This document shows positions 7,388 through 17,566 of a stretch of DNA of 64,000 nt, piece after piece. The position numbers and the translations under genes were made by a program. The stretch is from Nitrobacter sp051535235. GTDB taxonomy: Bacteria > Pseudomonadota > Alphaproteobacteria > Rhizobiales > Xanthobacteraceae. Every line of letters starts with the position of its first letter. The first letter of the stretch is position 1. The notes beneath the pieces were generated by a model. That model was not told where the DNA came from and searched no databases. It saw only the letters and a program-made list of their open reading frames with translations. The stretch spans positions 124,001 through 188,000 of the forward strand of contig NZ_JBPPLZ010000006.1 of NCBI RefSeq assembly GCF_051535235.1, read 5' to 3'.

Positions 7388-8655
7388 ACACCCGCGCCCA
7401 GCCCTGTTCCTTCGGTGACAATGTCCTGCGCGAACGTGGCCAGCGGGAAGTATTTTGCGGGCTCACCGGGATTGTCTGGCTGCATCGCAAGATCCAGGAC
7501 GCGTTTTTCCTGGTCGTCGGCTCGAGAACCTGCGCCCACCTGATTCAGTCGGCGGCTGGTGTGATGATCTTCGCCGAGCCGCGGTTTGCCACGGCGATCA
7601 TGGAGGAGCGCGATCTTGCCGGCCTCGTCGATGCCAACGACGAACTCGACCGTATCGTTGCGCAATTGCTGGCGCGTCGCCCCGACATCAAGCTACTGTT
7701 TCTGGTCGGCTCCTGCCCGTCGGAAGTGATCAAGCTCGATTTGTCGCGCGCTGCCCTGCGGCTCTCGCAGCGGTTTATGCCGGCTGTGCGCGTGCTCAAT
7801 TATTCCGGCAGCGGGATCGAGACGACTTTTACCCAGGGCGAGGACGCCTGCCTTGCCTCTCTCGTGCCGGTTTTGCCCGAGGCCAATTCGAAGTCTCCGC
7901 CGTCGCTGTTGGTCGTCGGGGCGCTGGCCGACGTTGTGGAGGATCAGTTCCGCCGGCTGTTCGTCGAGCTTGGAATCCCCTCCGTCTCGTTTCTGCCGCC
8001 GCGACGTTCGTCCGAGCTGCCGGCCGTGGGACCGAACACGTTTTACTTGCTGGCTCAACCGTTCCTGCGCGAAACCGCGCAGGCGCTGGAGGAGCGCGGC
8101 TGTCGGCGAATTGCGGCGCCGTTCCCGCTCGGAAGCGAAGGCACGACAGCGTGGCTTCGCGCCGCCGCCGCGCAATTCGGTGTCCGCGCCAGGCATTTGG
8201 ATGCTGTGACCGCTCCGCTCTGCGCACGGGCCGATCGCGCGGTCGGCCGCTACAGGTCGCAGCTCGCGGGCAAGCGCATCTTCCTTTTCCCGGACTCGCA
8301 GATCGAGATTCCCGTCGCGCGCTTTCTGGCGCGTGAGCTTGGCATGGATATCGTCGAAATCGGTACGCCCTACCTGCATCGCGATCACCTTGCGGACGAA
8401 CTCGCACTGCTTCCCGCAGGCGTCCGTCTTAGCGAAGGGCAGGATGTCGACCGTCAACTCGACCGCTGCCGCGAGGCGGCTCCCGACCTCGTTGTCTGCG
8501 GTCTCGGTCTGGCCAATCCGCTGGAGGCCGAGGGCATCGCCACGAAGTGGTCCATCGAACTCATCTTCACGCCGATCCAGGGCTACGAGCAGGCAGGTGA
8601 TCTCGCTGAGCTGTTCGCGCGTTCCTTGATCCGCCGGGCAAGGTTGGTGGCTTAG
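7384..8655 (+). CDS. bchN: Dark-operative protochlorophyllide reductase subunit N
   Basis: A 423-residue catalytic subunit of the light-independent (DPOR) enzyme that reduces ring D of protochlorophyllide; it forms the NB heterotetramer with BchB. Cys25 (VFCGLTG), Cys50 (RTCAHL) and Cys111 (GSCPSE) are in the positions of the three cysteine ligands of the NB [4Fe-4S] cluster; the fourth ligand comes from BchB Asp36. The ATG at 7384 overlaps the bchF stop, and the stop abuts the bchB start without a gap. Confidence 0.97.
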   Translation: MNTRAQPCSFGDNVLRERGQREVFCGLTGIVWLHRKIQDAFFLVVGSRTCAHLIQSAAGVMIFAEPRFATAIMEERDLAGLVDANDELDRIVAQLLARRPDIKLLFLVGSCPSEVIKLDLSRAALRLSQRFMPAVRVLNYSGSGIETTFTQGEDACLASLVPVLPEANSKSPPSLLVVGALADVVEDQFRRLFVELGIPSVSFLPPRRSSELPAVGPNTFYLLAQPFLRETAQALEERGCRRIAAPFPLGSEGTTAWLRAAAAQFGVRARHLDAVTAPLCARADRAVGRYRSQLAGKRIFLFPDSQIEIPVARFLARELGMDIVEIGTPYLHRDHLADELALLPAGVRLSEGQDVDRQLDRCREAAPDLVVCGLGLANPLEAEGIATKWSIELIFTPIQGYEQAGDLAELFARSLIRRARLVA

Positions 8656-10176
8656 ATGCAGCTCACGGTCTGGACATATGAAGGACCTCCCCACGTCGGC
8701 GCGATGCGGATCGCCACCGCCATGCGTGGGGTCCATTATGTCCTGCACGCGCCGCAGGGGGACACCTACGCCGACCTGCTCTTCACCATGATCGAGCGAC
8801 GTGACCGCCGTCCGCCCGTCACCTACACGACTTTCCAGGCTCGTGATCTCGGCGGCGACACCGCTGATTTGCTGCAGACGGCCATGCGCGAGGCCTATGC
8901 GCGCTTCACACCGGACGCGATGCTCGTGGGCGCGTCCTGCACTGCAGAACTGATCCAGGATGATCCCGCCGGTCTGGCGCAAGCGCTGGACCTGCCGATT
9001 CCGATCGTGCCGCTGGAATTGCCCTCGTACCAGCGCAAGGAGAACTGGGGGGCATCGGAGACGCTTTATCGAATTGTGCGTACGCTTGCCAATCCTCTCC
9101 GGGAAGATCCCTCTGACCCGCGAGCAAAGAGTGTACGCGCAGTCTGCAATCTGCTTGGTCCGACGGCACTGGGGTTCCGTCACCGCGATGATCTCGCGGA
9201 AGTGACCAAGTTGATTGTGGATTTGGGTATCGACATCAATGTTGTCGCGCCATGGAATGCGACGCCCGCCGATATCGCGCGCCTTCCCGAGGCCGATTTC
9301 AACGTCGTGCTGTATCCCGAAATTGCGCTGACGACGGCGCAGTGGTTGCAGCGGAATTTCAACCAGCCCTACACCAGAACCGTGCCGATCGGCGCGGCTG
9401 CGACACGGCAATTCATTGAAGAAGTGGCGAAGCTCGCCGGCATCGACCCGGCATTGGCTCAGGTGGGCGCGGAGCAGCGTTCGTCGTGGTACGCGCGCTC
9501 GGTCGATTCGACCTACCTTACCGACAAGCGCGTCTTCGTGTTCGGGGATGCCACGCATGCCATCGCCGCGGCACGGGTCGCGACGAAGGAGCTTGGCTTC
9601 AAGCTCGTCGGCCTCGGCAGCTACAGCCGCGAATTCGCCCGCGACGTTCGCGAGGCGGCAGCCTCCTACGGCATCGAGGCGCTCATTACCGATGACTATC
9701 TCGAGGTCGAAGCGAAGGTTGCCGAGCTGCAGCCCGAACTGGTGCTCGGCACTCAGATGGAGCGCCATATCGCCAAGAGGCTCGGTATTCCCTGCGCCGT
9801 CATTTCCGCGCCGACGCATGTTCAGGATTTTCCGGCGCGCTACTCACCCCAGATGGGCTTCGAAGGCGCCAACGTGATCTTCGACACCTGGGTTCATCCG
9901 CTGATGATGGGCCTCGAAGAGCATCTGCTTGGAATGTTCCGCGACGACGCAGAATTCAACGACACAGCTCCGTCGCATCTCGGCGGCCCGATCGAGTTGC
10001 CGCAGGCACTTGCGGGTGCCGCTTGGTCGGCCGAGGCGGAGCAAGAGCTTCACAAGATTCCTTTCTTCGTGCGCGGCAAGGCACGCCGCAACACGGAGCG
10101 CTTCGCGCAGGAGCGCAATGTCGGCTTGATCACAATCGAGACCTTGTACGATGCCAAAGCGCATTTCGGCCGCTGA
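8656..10176 (+). CDS. bchB: Dark-operative protochlorophyllide reductase subunit B
   Basis: A 506-residue partner of BchN. The N-terminus begins MQLTVWTYEGPPHVGAMR and Asp36 (HAPQGDTYADLLF) is exactly where the unusual aspartate ligand of the NB cluster is known. The central nitrogenase-like region (VGASCTAELIQDDP) and the C-terminal proto-chlorophyllide-reductase domain (FFVRGKARRNTERFA) are intact, and length is normal. The gene starts directly after the bchN stop and its 3' end overlaps bchH by 26 bp. Confidence 0.97.
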   Translation: MQLTVWTYEGPPHVGAMRIATAMRGVHYVLHAPQGDTYADLLFTMIERRDRRPPVTYTTFQARDLGGDTADLLQTAMREAYARFTPDAMLVGASCTAELIQDDPAGLAQALDLPIPIVPLELPSYQRKENWGASETLYRIVRTLANPLREDPSDPRAKSVRAVCNLLGPTALGFRHRDDLAEVTKLIVDLGIDINVVAPWNATPADIARLPEADFNVVLYPEIALTTAQWLQRNFNQPYTRTVPIGAAATRQFIEEVAKLAGIDPALAQVGAEQRSSWYARSVDSTYLTDKRVFVFGDATHAIAAARVATKELGFKLVGLGSYSREFARDVREAAASYGIEALITDDYLEVEAKVAELQPELVLGTQMERHIAKRLGIPCAVISAPTHVQDFPARYSPQMGFEGANVIFDTWVHPLMMGLEEHLLGMFRDDAEFNDTAPSHLGGPIELPQALAGAAWSAEAEQELHKIPFFVRGKARRNTERFAQERNVGLITIETLYDAKAHFGR

Positions 10177-13100
10177 CAGGACACCCATCCGGGTCGTCAT
10201 CGTGACGATGGACAGCCATCTGGCGTCCGCGGCGTCGCGCGCGCGGGCGACCCTGGGTGCCGAATTGCCCGGGCTCGATCTTGCGATCCACGCAGCCGAC
10301 GAATGGAACTGCAATCCGGCGTCGCTGGAGCAATGCCGGGAGGACATCGCGCACGGCGACATCGTCATCGCAACGATGCTGTTTCTGGACGAGCATATTC
10401 AGGCGGTCCTGCCCGCGCTCGCCGCCCGCCGCGAGCATTGCGACGCCATGATCGGCTGCCTGTCGGCCGGCGAGGTGGTGCGATTGACCCGGCTCGGCCG
10501 CCTGACGATGTCGGGCTCCAGCGGCGGCATGATATCTTTGCTGAAGCGGCTGCGCGTCAGCCGCACGGGCAATTCCAGTGGCGCGAGCCAGATGAAGATG
10601 CTGCGGCAGATGCCGCGGCTGCTCCGCTTCATCCCGGGTACGGCGCAGGATTTGCGCGCCTATTTCCTGACACTGCAATATTGGCTTGCAGGATCGGAAC
10701 AGAATTTCGTCAGCCTGGTGAAATTTTTGATCGGTCGGTATGCCGATGGGGCCCGTTCGTCCTTGCGCGGAAAGGTCCAGGGCGCGGACCCTATCGTCTA
10801 TCCGGACCTTGGGCTCTATCACCACAAGCTCGCGAACAGGATTGTGACGCGCATCGAAGAGTTGCCGGCGTCGCCCCACGCCACGGGACAGGTTGGCGTC
10901 CTGGTGATGCGATCCTATCTGCTCGCCGGCAATACCGCACATTATGACGGAGTGCTGGACGCGCTCGAGGCAAAGGGACTGAGCGTCATAACTGCCTTCG
11001 CCAGCGGCCTCGATTCCCGCCCGGCGATCGAGGAGTACTTCATCCGGGACGGCGTGGCGACGGTGGACGCTGTGTTGTCCCTGACCGGCTTTTCACTTGT
11101 CGGCGGTCCCGCCTACAACGACGTCCATGCCGCCGAGACCATGCTGGCGCGGCTTGATGTTCCCTATATCGCCGCGCATCCGCTCGAATTCCAGACCGTC
11201 GAGCAATGGCGCGAGGATTCTCGCGGACTGACGCCTGTTGAAGCTACGATGATGGTGGCGATTCCGGAGCTCGATGGCGCGATCGCGCCGATGACCTTCG
11301 GGGGACGATCTTCCATCGTCGATGTCGGCCGCGACATGGTCGTGGTGCCGGAGCGGGCGGCCATGCTGGCGGCACGGGTGGCCCGGCTGGTGGCGCTCCG
11401 CAGGAGTGCGCGCGCCGAGCGCAAGCTGGCGGTCGTGCTGTTCAACTTCCCGCCGAACGGCGGCAGTGCCGGGACGGCCGCCTATCTCTCGGTGTTCCAG
11501 TCGCTGCATAATACAATGACTGCACTCAAGGCAGCCGGGTACGTGGTCGATGTCCCGGCCACAGTGGATGAACTTCGCGCCCGCGTCTTGAAGGGGAATG
11601 CACAGCGGTTCGGAACCGACGCGAACGTCTCCGCGCGCATTCCAGTCGACGATTATGTGCGCCGCGAGCGATGGCTGCCGGAAATCGAAACGCAGTGGGG
11701 CGCCGCACCGGGCAGGCATCAGACCGATGGCAGTCATCTGCTGGTGCTCGGAGAACGGTTCGGCAATCTCTTTGTCGGCCTGCAACCGGCCTTCGGTTAC
11801 GAAGGGGATCCGATGCGGCTGCTGTTCGAGCGCGGCTTTGCGCCCACCCATGCGTTCGCGGCCTTCTATCGCTGGATTCGGGAGGATTTTGGCGCGAACG
11901 CGGTCCTGCATTTTGGCACCCATGGTGCCCTCGAATTCATGCCCGGCAAGCAGGTCGGCCTTTCCGGCGATTGTTGGCCCGATCGTCTGATCGGTGACCT
12001 GCCGAATTTCTATCTCTATGCCTCCAACAACCCCTCGGAAGGGACGCTTGCCAAGCGCCGTGGTTCGGCAACGCTCATCAGCTACCTGACGCCGGCGATT
12101 GCGAAAGCGGGTCTGTATAAAGGGCTCGCCGATCTGAAGGCCTCGCTCGATAGCTGGCGCGCGATGGCGCCGGAGGCAAGGGATAGCGAACGCGCCGACG
12201 CACTCGCGCTCATCCAGGCTCAGGCCGCCGCGGTCGATCTTGCCGAGGCGGAGCCCCTCTGGGGACAAACTGCGGTCAAGCGTGTTTCGGAACTCGCCAA
12301 CGCTGTGATCGAGCTCGAATACTCCCTGATACCGCACGGACTGCATGTGGTCGGAGCGCCGCCCTCGGAGACGGAGCGCGCGGACATGCTGGACGCCGCG
12401 GGCGTCACCGATAACGAGCGGCGGACTTCGCTCGACAGGATACTGGCCGAGGATCACGAAACGCCCGCCCTCATCCACGCACTCGACGGTGGATATATCC
12501 ATCCGGTGGCCGGCGGAGACCTTCTACGCAACGTCGATGTGCTGCCGACGGGGCGCAATTTGCACGGTTTCGATCCGTTCCGCATCCCGAGTGCATTTGC
12601 GGTGCTGGACGGGGCACGGCAGGTCGAGCGCCTGCTCGCACGTCATGCCGGGGAAGCGGGAGCAGTGCCGGAAACCGTCGCGCTGGTGTTATGGGGTACC
12701 GACAATCTCAAGACCGAAGGGGCGCCGATCGCGCAGGCGCTGTGGCTGCTTGGCGCCGAGCCCCGCCACGACAGCTATGGCCGGCTTGCCGGAGCGCAAT
12801 TGATTCCGCTGGAGCAACTGGGCCGGCCGCGTATCGACGTCGTCATGACCCTGTCGGGCATCTTCCGGGACCTGATGCCGTTGCAGACGAAGTTGCTGGC
12901 CGAGGCGGCATTGCTCGCTGCCGAGGCGAACGAACCCATCGAACAGAATTTCGTTCGCAAGCATGCGCTTGATTATCAGGCCAAGCAGGGTGGCGATCTC
13001 AGAGAAGCCGCACTGCGTGTCTTCGGCAACGCCGAGGGTGCCTATGGCGCCAACGTCAATCATCTTATCGATTGCGGCGCCTGGACCGACGAGCAGGAAC

Positions 13101-13738
13101 TCGCCGAGGCCTATACGCGGCGCAAAGGCTTTGCCTATGGCACGGACGGCCGCCCGGTTCGCCGCGATGCACTGCTGGGCCACGTCCTGGCCGGCGTCGA
13201 TGCCGCCTACCAGAACATCGATTCCATCGAACTCGGTGTCACGACCGTCGACCACTACTTCGATACGCTCGGAGGCATCAGCCGCGCGGTGAAGCGCGCG
13301 CGCGGTGAAGCGGCGCCGGTCTATATCGGTGACCAGACCAGGGGGGAGGGCACCGTTCGCACACTCTCCGAACAGATCGCGCTGGAGACGCGCACGCGGA
13401 CGCTCAATCCGAAATGGTACGAGGCGCTGCTCGCGCACGGCTACGAGGGCGTCCGCCAGATCGAATCGCATGTCACCAACACCGTAGGCTGGTCCGCCAC
13501 CACGGGACAGGTCGCACCCTGGGTCTACCAGCAGATCACCACGACTTACGTGCTGGATGAAGCGATGCGCGAGCGCCTCCTCGCGTTGAATCCTGCGGCT
13601 TCGGCCAAGATCGCGAACCGCCTGATCGAAGCACATGAACGAAATTACTGGTCACCCGACCAGGCCATGCTCGAAGTCCTGCGCAAGGCCGGAGAGCAGT
13701 TCGAAGATCGCCTCGAAGGCGTGGGAGTAGCAGCATGA
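10151..13738 (+). CDS. bchH: Magnesium chelatase subunit H
   Basis: The 1195-residue porphyrin-binding subunit that inserts Mg2+ into protoporphyrin IX together with BchI and BchD, which are not in this window. The sequence is a full-length CobN/BchH protein: an N-terminal domain starts with IRVVIVTMDSHLASAA; conserved blocks include TFGGRSSIVDVG, VLFNFPPNGGSAGTAAYLSVF, HFGTHGALEFMPGKQVGLSGDCWPD, NNPSEGTLAKRRG and, near the C-terminus, TNTVGWSATTGQVAPWVYQQ. The start codon is inside the end of bchB and the stop overlaps the bchL ATG. One of several possible overlapping starts was chosen because IRVVIVTMD follows closely. Confidence 0.96.
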   Translation: MPKRISAADRTPIRVVIVTMDSHLASAASRARATLGAELPGLDLAIHAADEWNCNPASLEQCREDIAHGDIVIATMLFLDEHIQAVLPALAARREHCDAMIGCLSAGEVVRLTRLGRLTMSGSSGGMISLLKRLRVSRTGNSSGASQMKMLRQMPRLLRFIPGTAQDLRAYFLTLQYWLAGSEQNFVSLVKFLIGRYADGARSSLRGKVQGADPIVYPDLGLYHHKLANRIVTRIEELPASPHATGQVGVLVMRSYLLAGNTAHYDGVLDALEAKGLSVITAFASGLDSRPAIEEYFIRDGVATVDAVLSLTGFSLVGGPAYNDVHAAETMLARLDVPYIAAHPLEFQTVEQWREDSRGLTPVEATMMVAIPELDGAIAPMTFGGRSSIVDVGRDMVVVPERAAMLAARVARLVALRRSARAERKLAVVLFNFPPNGGSAGTAAYLSVFQSLHNTMTALKAAGYVVDVPATVDELRARVLKGNAQRFGTDANVSARIPVDDYVRRERWLPEIETQWGAAPGRHQTDGSHLLVLGERFGNLFVGLQPAFGYEGDPMRLLFERGFAPTHAFAAFYRWIREDFGANAVLHFGTHGALEFMPGKQVGLSGDCWPDRLIGDLPNFYLYASNNPSEGTLAKRRGSATLISYLTPAIAKAGLYKGLADLKASLDSWRAMAPEARDSERADALALIQAQAAAVDLAEAEPLWGQTAVKRVSELANAVIELEYSLIPHGLHVVGAPPSETERADMLDAAGVTDNERRTSLDRILAEDHETPALIHALDGGYIHPVAGGDLLRNVDVLPTGRNLHGFDPFRIPSAFAVLDGARQVERLLARHAGEAGAVPETVALVLWGTDNLKTEGAPIAQALWLLGAEPRHDSYGRLAGAQLIPLEQLGRPRIDVVMTLSGIFRDLMPLQTKLLAEAALLAAEANEPIEQNFVRKHALDYQAKQGGDLREAALRVFGNAEGAYGANVNHLIDCGAWTDEQELAEAYTRRKGFAYGTDGRPVRRDALLGHVLAGVDAAYQNIDSIELGVTTVDHYFDTLGGISRAVKRARGEAAPVYIGDQTRGEGTVRTLSEQIALETRTRTLNPKWYEALLAHGYEGVRQIESHVTNTVGWSATTGQVAPWVYQQITTTYVLDEAMRERLLALNPAASAKIANRLIEAHERNYWSPDQAMLEVLRKAGEQFEDRLEGVGVAA

Positions 13739-14643
13739 ATATTCCAGTCCGGCAGCCTGTTGCAACCGCGCCGATCCGTCGCCCCGACGGCGCCGGCAGC
13801 GTGCAGGTTCAGATGGATCCCAACCTGGCCATCGGGACGGCGAAGGTATTTTCGGTCTACGGCAAGGGCGGCATCGGCAAGAGTACGACCTCGTCGAACC
13901 TGTCGGTTGCCTTCTCCAAGCTTGGCAAGCGCGTGCTTCAGATCGGCTGCGACCCCAAGCACGACTCGACCTTCACGCTGACCAAACGACTGGTGCCGAC
14001 CGTAATCGACGTCCTCGAGCAGGTGAATTTCCACGCCGAGGAGTTGCGCCCCGACGATTTTGTTTATCGCGGTTACAACGGCGTGATGTGCGTCGAGGCC
14101 GGCGGGCCACCGGCGGGGACGGGCTGCGGCGGCTACGTCGTCGGCCAGACCGTCAAGCTCCTGAAGGAGCATCACCTCCTCGAGGACACCGACATCGTGA
14201 TCTTCGACGTGCTCGGCGATGTCGTTTGCGGCGGGTTTGCGTCGCCTCTGCAGCATGCTGATCGCGCGCTGATCGTCGCGGCGAACGATTTTGATTCGAT
14301 CTTCGCGATGAACCGGATCGTGGCTGCGATCCAGGCCAAGTCACGCAATTATCCGGTCCGGCTCGGCGGCGTCATTGTCAACCGTAGCGACGGCACCGAC
14401 CAGGTCGACAAGTTCAACGAAAAGACTGGGCTGAAGACGATCGCGCACTTTCCCGATCTTGATGTCGTCCGCAAGAGCCGCCTGAAGAAATCGACGTTGT
14501 TCGAGATGGAGCCGTCCCCGGAGGTCGACGCCGTGCAGAACGAGTATCTACGGCTTGCTGCCTCCTTGCTGGCAGGAGCCGAGCCACTGAACGCCGTCCC
14601 GCTGAAAGATCGCGACATCTTTGACCTGTTGGGGTTCGACTGA
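13735..14643 (+). CDS. bchL: Dark-operative protochlorophyllide reductase iron protein L
   Basis: A 302-residue NifH-like ATPase that passes electrons to BchNB. The P-loop GKGGIGKST is at residues 43-51, and Cys131 (GTGCGGYV) and Cys165 (DVVCGGF) are the expected ligands of the [4Fe-4S] cluster shared by the homodimer. The switch-region aspartate of IFDVLGDVVCGG is present. The first 35 residues are family-specific extension. ATG overlaps the bchH stop and the TGA stop shares one base with the bchM start. Confidence 0.97.
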   Translation: MNIPVRQPVATAPIRRPDGAGSVQVQMDPNLAIGTAKVFSVYGKGGIGKSTTSSNLSVAFSKLGKRVLQIGCDPKHDSTFTLTKRLVPTVIDVLEQVNFHAEELRPDDFVYRGYNGVMCVEAGGPPAGTGCGGYVVGQTVKLLKEHHLLEDTDIVIFDVLGDVVCGGFASPLQHADRALIVAANDFDSIFAMNRIVAAIQAKSRNYPVRLGGVIVNRSDGTDQVDKFNEKTGLKTIAHFPDLDVVRKSRLKKSTLFEMEPSPEVDAVQNEYLRLAASLLAGAEPLNAVPLKDRDIFDLLGFD

Positions 14644-15344
14644 TGACCACCATGCATTATCTCGAGCGGCGTAGCGAACTGGAGACCTATTTCGATCGTA
14701 CCGCGGTCGCGGCCTGGACTCGGCTGACCTCGGAGGCGCCGGTCGGACGCATCCGCGCCACGGTCCGCGCTGGCCGTGACGAGATGCGGCAGACACTCTT
14801 GTCCTGGCTGCCGGAAGATATGAGCGGCGCGCGCCTGCTCGATGCCGGCTGCGGAACCGGCGCGCTGTCGATCGATGCCGCGCGTCGGGGCGCGAATGTC
14901 GTCGCCGTCGACATCTCGCCGAGTCTGATCCAGATCGCGAGCGGCAGGCTTCCCGCCGACATCAGTCCCAATGCCATCCGCTTCGTCGCCGGCGACATGC
15001 TGGATCCGAGCCTCGGCAAGTTTGATTTCGTCGTCGCGATGGACTCGGTCATCCATTATCGCCCGGATGACATGGTGCGGATTTTCGCAGGCCTTGCGAC
15101 GCGCACGATGCACTCGCTGCTAGTAACCTTTGCGCCGAGGACCCCGGCACTGACGTTCATGCACATGGTCGGACGCGCGTTTCCCCGCGAGAACCGCGCA
15201 CCTGCGATCGAGCCGGTCAGCGAGCGATATCTCAAGAAGCTGATCACCGAACATCCGGATCTCGATGATTGGTTGTTCGGGAGAAGCCGCCGCGTCACCA
15301 GCGGCTTCTACAAGTCCCACGCATTGGAGCTGTTGCGACGATGA
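14643..15344 (+). CDS. bchM: Mg-protoporphyrin IX O-methyltransferase
   Basis: A 233-residue class I SAM-dependent methyltransferase that methylates the C13 propionate of Mg-protoporphyrin, preparing it for ring closure by AcsF. The SAM-binding motif LLDAGCGTGALSIDAARRGA is at about residues 64-83 with VVAVDISPSLI downstream. The C-terminal RVTSGFYKSHALELLRR is a good BchM signature. It is tightly coupled to bchL (1-bp overlap) and lhaA (4-bp overlap). Confidence 0.95.
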   Translation: MTTMHYLERRSELETYFDRTAVAAWTRLTSEAPVGRIRATVRAGRDEMRQTLLSWLPEDMSGARLLDAGCGTGALSIDAARRGANVVAVDISPSLIQIASGRLPADISPNAIRFVAGDMLDPSLGKFDFVVAMDSVIHYRPDDMVRIFAGLATRTMHSLLVTFAPRTPALTFMHMVGRAFPRENRAPAIEPVSERYLKKLITEHPDLDDWLFGRSRRVTSGFYKSHALELLRR

Positions 15345-16771
15345 GCAGGGCCGTACCATCGCTTGCACAAGGCTGGATGCGACTGGGGTCGCGATTCCTG
15401 CCCTTTGCAGACGCGGCGACGACCGAGCTTCCGTTGCCGCGGTTGATGCGTCTGTCTCTGTTCCAGGTGTCGGTCGGCATATCCGTGGTGCTTTTGAACG
15501 GCACGCTGAACCGTGTGATGATCGTCGAGCTTGGCGTGCCGAGCTGGCTGGTGGCCCTGATGGTCGCGATGCCGCTGGTTTTCGCACCGCTGCGCGTGCT
15601 GATCGGCTTCCGATCGGATCATCATCGCTCAGTGCTCGGCTGGCGTCGTGTGCCCTACATCTGGATGGGCACGCTGTTACAGTTCGGCGGCCTTGCGATC
15701 ATGCCCTTCGCGTTGCTGGTACTGTCGGGCGACGCGCCGGGGCAGGTTATCGCAGGACGGATCGGGGCGGCGATCGCGTTCCTGCTGGTGGGCGCCGGCT
15801 TGCACACCACGCAGACGGCCGGACTTTCTCTCGCGACCGACCTCGCGCCTGAGCGTTCGCGTCCGCGCGTGGTGGCCTTCCTTTATGTCATGCTCATGCT
15901 GGGCATGATGGCAAGTGCGCTTCTCTTCGGTGCGCTTCTGGCCAACTTCAGCGAGATGCGGCTGATCCAGGTGGTCCAGGGCGCAGCCTTGACCGAGATG
16001 GCGCTCAACATCATCGCGTTGTGGAAGCAGGAGGCACGCGATCCGTCACGGACTTCGGCGGCAATCGAGCGGCCGAGCTTCCAGGAGTCCTGGCAGAAAT
16101 TCCGGGAAGCAGGCGGCTCGCCTCGCGTGCTTCTGGCGGTCGCTCTCGGAACCGCCGGCTTCACCATGCAGGACATCCTGCTCGAGCCCTATGGCGCCGA
16201 GATATTGCATCTCACCGTCGGCGAGACCACCGGGCTTACCGCGTTGTTCGCCGCTGGCACGCTGACCGGCTTTGCCATCTCGGCGCGGCGCCTCGGCAAT
16301 GGATCGGATCCGTATCGGATCGCCGCCATCGGCGCGTTGGTCGGCCTGATTGCATTCTCTTCCGTGATCTTTTCTGCACCGATGATGTCGCCCTTGCTGT
16401 TCCGGATCGGCACGACGCTGATCGGCTTTGGCGGCGGACTGTTTGCCGTCGGCACGCTGACGGCCGCCATGGCTCTGGCGCGGGATGGTGCGAGCGGACT
16501 TGCGCTCGGCACCTGGGGCGCCGTGCAGGCGACAGCGGCGGGAACGGCGATCGCCGGCGGTGGCGCCATTCGTGACGTGATGTCGGCGCTTGCGGGGGAA
16601 GGACATTTTGGCGTGACGCTCGCCAATCCCGCGACCGGCTACAGCATCGTCTATCAAATCGAGATCGCACTTCTGTTCGCAACGCTCGCCGTGATCGGGC
16701 CCTTGGTGCGGTCGCGGCATCCTGCGCCACAGCAAAAGTCCGAGTTCGGCATTGCGGAGTTTCCAGGCTAA
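15341..16771 (+). CDS. lhaA: Light-harvesting 1 assembly factor LhaA (PucC family)
   Basis: A 476-residue membrane protein of the PucC/LhaA family with about twelve helices; LhaA promotes insertion and assembly of the LH1 antenna. The start is taken as ATG 15341, which overlaps the bchM stop; the next conserved block is PLPRLMRLSLFQVSVGISVVLLNGTLNRVMIVELGVP. Further family landmarks are GFRSDHHRSVLGWRRVPYIWMGT and GFTMQDILLEPYGAEILHLTVGETT. The second family member in this window, encoded at 1885-3231, shares the same layout. It lies directly before puhA, the normal place. Confidence 0.93.
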   Translation: MSRAVPSLAQGWMRLGSRFLPFADAATTELPLPRLMRLSLFQVSVGISVVLLNGTLNRVMIVELGVPSWLVALMVAMPLVFAPLRVLIGFRSDHHRSVLGWRRVPYIWMGTLLQFGGLAIMPFALLVLSGDAPGQVIAGRIGAAIAFLLVGAGLHTTQTAGLSLATDLAPERSRPRVVAFLYVMLMLGMMASALLFGALLANFSEMRLIQVVQGAALTEMALNIIALWKQEARDPSRTSAAIERPSFQESWQKFREAGGSPRVLLAVALGTAGFTMQDILLEPYGAEILHLTVGETTGLTALFAAGTLTGFAISARRLGNGSDPYRIAAIGALVGLIAFSSVIFSAPMMSPLLFRIGTTLIGFGGGLFAVGTLTAAMALARDGASGLALGTWGAVQATAAGTAIAGGGAIRDVMSALAGEGHFGVTLANPATGYSIVYQIEIALLFATLAVIGPLVRSRHPAPQQKSEFGIAEFPG

Positions 16772-16789
16772 TTCATTCGGGAGGACGTC

Positions 16790-17566
16790 ATGCACTCAGA
16801 TCTCACCGGTTATGTGGATGTCGCGCAGGTTACACTGTACGCATTCTGGATTTTCTTCGGCTGCCTGATCTTCTATCTGCGGCGTGAGGACAAGCGCGAA
16901 GGCTATCCGCTGCAATATGAGGATGATGGCCGCCGCAGTGGCGTCGGCTTCCCCTCTTTTCCCGGCCTCAAGAAGTATCTGCTTCGTAACGGTCACACCG
17001 CAACCGTGCCGAGTTGGAAGAACGATCGCCGCGATGCGCCGGTGACGCCGATGGCGCCCTGGCCGGGTTCGCCCTATGTGCCGACGGGTAATCCAATGCT
17101 CGACGGCGTCGGCCCTGCCTCCTATGCCGATCGCGAAGACGTCCCCGAACTCTCGATGGATAACGTTCCGGCGATCGTGCCGCTGCGCGTCGAGCCCACG
17201 ATCGTGGTCGAGCAGCGCGATCCCGATCCGCGTGGAATGCCAGTGATCGGCGCCGATGGCGAGATCGGCGGCATAGTCCGGGATGTGTGGGTCGACCGCG
17301 CCGAAATGCTGATCCGCTACCTCGAGGTCGAGGTGACGGGAGCAGCCGACCGCAACGTTCTGGTGCCCATGACCATGGCGCGCATCAAGATGCGCTGGGG
17401 CGAGGGCAGCGTCCTGGTTCAATCCATCCTTGGCCGGCAATTCGCGGATGCGCCGGTGCTTGCCAACCCCGATCAGGTGACCAAGCGCGAAGAGGACAGG
17501 ATCGTCGGTTATTTCGGCGGTGGCAATCTGTACGCCATCGCTGCTCGCCAGGAGCCGCTGCTGTGA
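16790..17566 (+). CDS. puhA: Photosynthetic reaction centre H subunit
   Basis: A 258-residue subunit that caps the L/M core on the cytoplasmic side and guides proton uptake to QB. One N-terminal membrane helix (about residues 10-32, QVTLYAFWIFFGCLIFYLRR) is followed by EDKREGYPLQYE and a large soluble PRC-barrel domain (DRNVLVPMTMARIKMRWGEGSVLVQSILGRQFADAP). The ATG is preceded by GGGAGG. The gap to lhaA is 18 bp; the stop overlaps the puhB start by 3 bp. Confidence 0.97.
   Translation: MHSDLTGYVDVAQVTLYAFWIFFGCLIFYLRREDKREGYPLQYEDDGRRSGVGFPSFPGLKKYLLRNGHTATVPSWKNDRRDAPVTPMAPWPGSPYVPTGNPMLDGVGPASYADREDVPELSMDNVPAIVPLRVEPTIVVEQRDPDPRGMPVIGADGEIGGIVRDVWVDRAEMLIRYLEVEVTGAADRNVLVPMTMARIKMRWGEGSVLVQSILGRQFADAPVLANPDQVTKREEDRIVGYFGGGNLYAIAARQEPLL

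Noticed and set aside
7693..9819. 708-codon open frame on the minus strand
   Set aside because: Antisense to bchN and bchB, which are unambiguous; the translation is Arg/Gly/His-rich without family features.
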